64,000 nt of DNA from Pomphorhynchus laevis (Eukaryota; Acanthocephala; Palaeacanthocephala; Echinorhynchida; Pomphorhynchidae). This document shows, one piece after another, positions 63,185-64,000 of the stretch. The stretch lies in NCBI GenBank assembly GCA_012934845.2, contig WNNJ02002366.1:124001-188000 (forward strand). Reading direction: 5' to 3'. The notes beneath the pieces are model-generated. The model was given only the letters and a program-made list of their open reading frames with translations. It was not told the origin of the DNA and made no database searches. Within the stretch, counting starts at the first letter, position 1; every line of letters begins with the position of its first letter. Both the position numbers and the translations under genes were made by a program.

Positions 63185-63890
63185 CTAACAATTTTTATTC
63201 AATTAGTGAACAAATTTATCCAGAAAGCCTTATTCTTAACAAAACCAATATTAATGATAAAGAAGGTATATATCTAGATATGAACATTAAATTAACATTA
63301 ACTAAAACTACTATTAATTTATATCGTAAAGATGACATATTTAAATTTACAAGAAACATATTTTTGCATGAGCATTCATGCATACCATATAATATAAAAT
63401 ATAATACATTAAATAATGAAATTTTAAGAATTGCAACAATATGTAATGATATTGGCTTTCTTCAAAATCATTTAAATAATTTAATAGATACATATTTTAA
63501 ACTAGGTTACTATAAAAATAACATCAAGCAGAAAATAGTAAAATATATAAATCAACACAATAATATAAAGAATAAATTTAAAATCATTAGCGGAAAATTT
63601 TTATGGATGGATAATAAATAATATACTTTGTATTAGAATAAGATACTAGATAGTTATTTCAGAGGAAATACATCATTAGCATGTATTTGGCCCCGCTGCT
63701 ATGTTGGGTAGAGGAACAGGGGCCGAAACCTGATAACATAGCAGTTCCTCTGTTAATAAATAACAGTTAATAATTATTTATTAACAGTAACTGTTAATAA
63801 ATAACAGTTACTTCTGTTATTTATTAGTCAATTCATAAAAATGACGTTTATTTTTAATTTCAATTTTTTATTTTAACTTGATTTAAATTA
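63185..63890 (+). mobile_element. Naiad-like PLE, 5'-truncated second copy
   Basis: From NNFYSISEQIYPESLILN to the RT stop (63621) and through the 3' segment it is nearly identical to 23980-24650. Only about ten substitutions are visible in 430 coding bases. The 5' two-thirds are absent. The thumb ends ISGKFLWMDNK. The close similarity implies recent activity of the family, by elements elsewhere in the genome. Confidence 0.85.
63662..63750 (+). ncRNA. Naiad 3' structured segment, second copy
   Basis: The same pairings as at 24451-24540: GAGGAA with TTCCTC, AAATACAT with ATGTATTT, GGCCCC with GGGGCC, and here a perfect 10-bp CTGCTATGTT (63696) with AACATAGCAG (63735). The first copy has a G-U wobble in place of one of these pairs. 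The loop between differs (GAGGAACA versus GAGGAGTTA). After TTCCTC the sequence departs from copy 1. Confidence 0.6.
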
Positions 63891-64000
63891 TAAAAAATCT
63901 AAAAACAATTATTTATTATTTAATTATTAAATTTTGATTTAGCATTATTATGTTTTGTTTATTTTATAATTATATTAAATACGTAGACTCAGTTAGCTGA

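Overview
This window looks like an AT-rich arthropod nuclear scaffold, probably an insect (inferred from transposon types; no single-copy marker gene confirms it). It is almost entirely transposable elements, many nested and broken, separated by AT-rich spacer. I see no rRNA, tRNA, CRISPR or bacterial-type operon. Several short stretches look like single exons of host genes, but none gives a complete host gene.

Layout. 0-13 kb: repeats with hammerhead-like cores, a remnant of a canonical Penelope-like element (PLE), a long minus-strand copy of a LINE called here family A (1.9-5.7 kb), fragments of a second LINE (family B), a decayed plus-strand family A copy (9.4-11.3 kb) and scattered Naiad-type PLE tails. 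13-21.5 kb: gene-poor, with a threefold tandem repeat with coding-like content, a long inverted repeat, a MITE-like element, Jockey-type ORF1 remnants and possible exons. 21.9-24.6 kb: a Naiad-like PLE with the GIY-YIG domain upstream of the RT, ending in a foldable 3' segment. 26-28.6 kb: CR1/L2-type fragments (family C) and a retrotransposon fragment with a restriction-like endonuclease (REL; family D). 31.6-32.8 kb: a 13-bp minisatellite. 33-36.6 kb: a long family C copy with a PHD-like ORF1. 39-45 kb: family C (minus), a small gag-only LTR element, and a Ty3/gypsy-like element with 96-bp LTRs and a 5-bp target duplication. 45.5-51.3 kb: a nest in which a hAT transposon and a family C copy interrupt family A sequence. 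52.3-56.2 kb: nearly full-length family A with an open 819-codon ORF2. 56.3-61.4 kb: a same-direction row of REL elements, one with an open 984-codon ORF. 63.2-63.9 kb: a second Naiad tail almost identical to the first.

The unifying theme is retrotransposition by at least six RT lineages: Naiad-like PLE, canonical PLE remnant, family A (I/Jockey group), family C (CR1/L2 group), REL/R2-like, and Ty3/gypsy. The most novel-looking signals are the conserved pseudoknot-capable Naiad 3' RNA, the three families of hammerhead-like motifs, and the REL row with a shared 3' tail motif and a recurrent AT-rich flank suggesting target preference.
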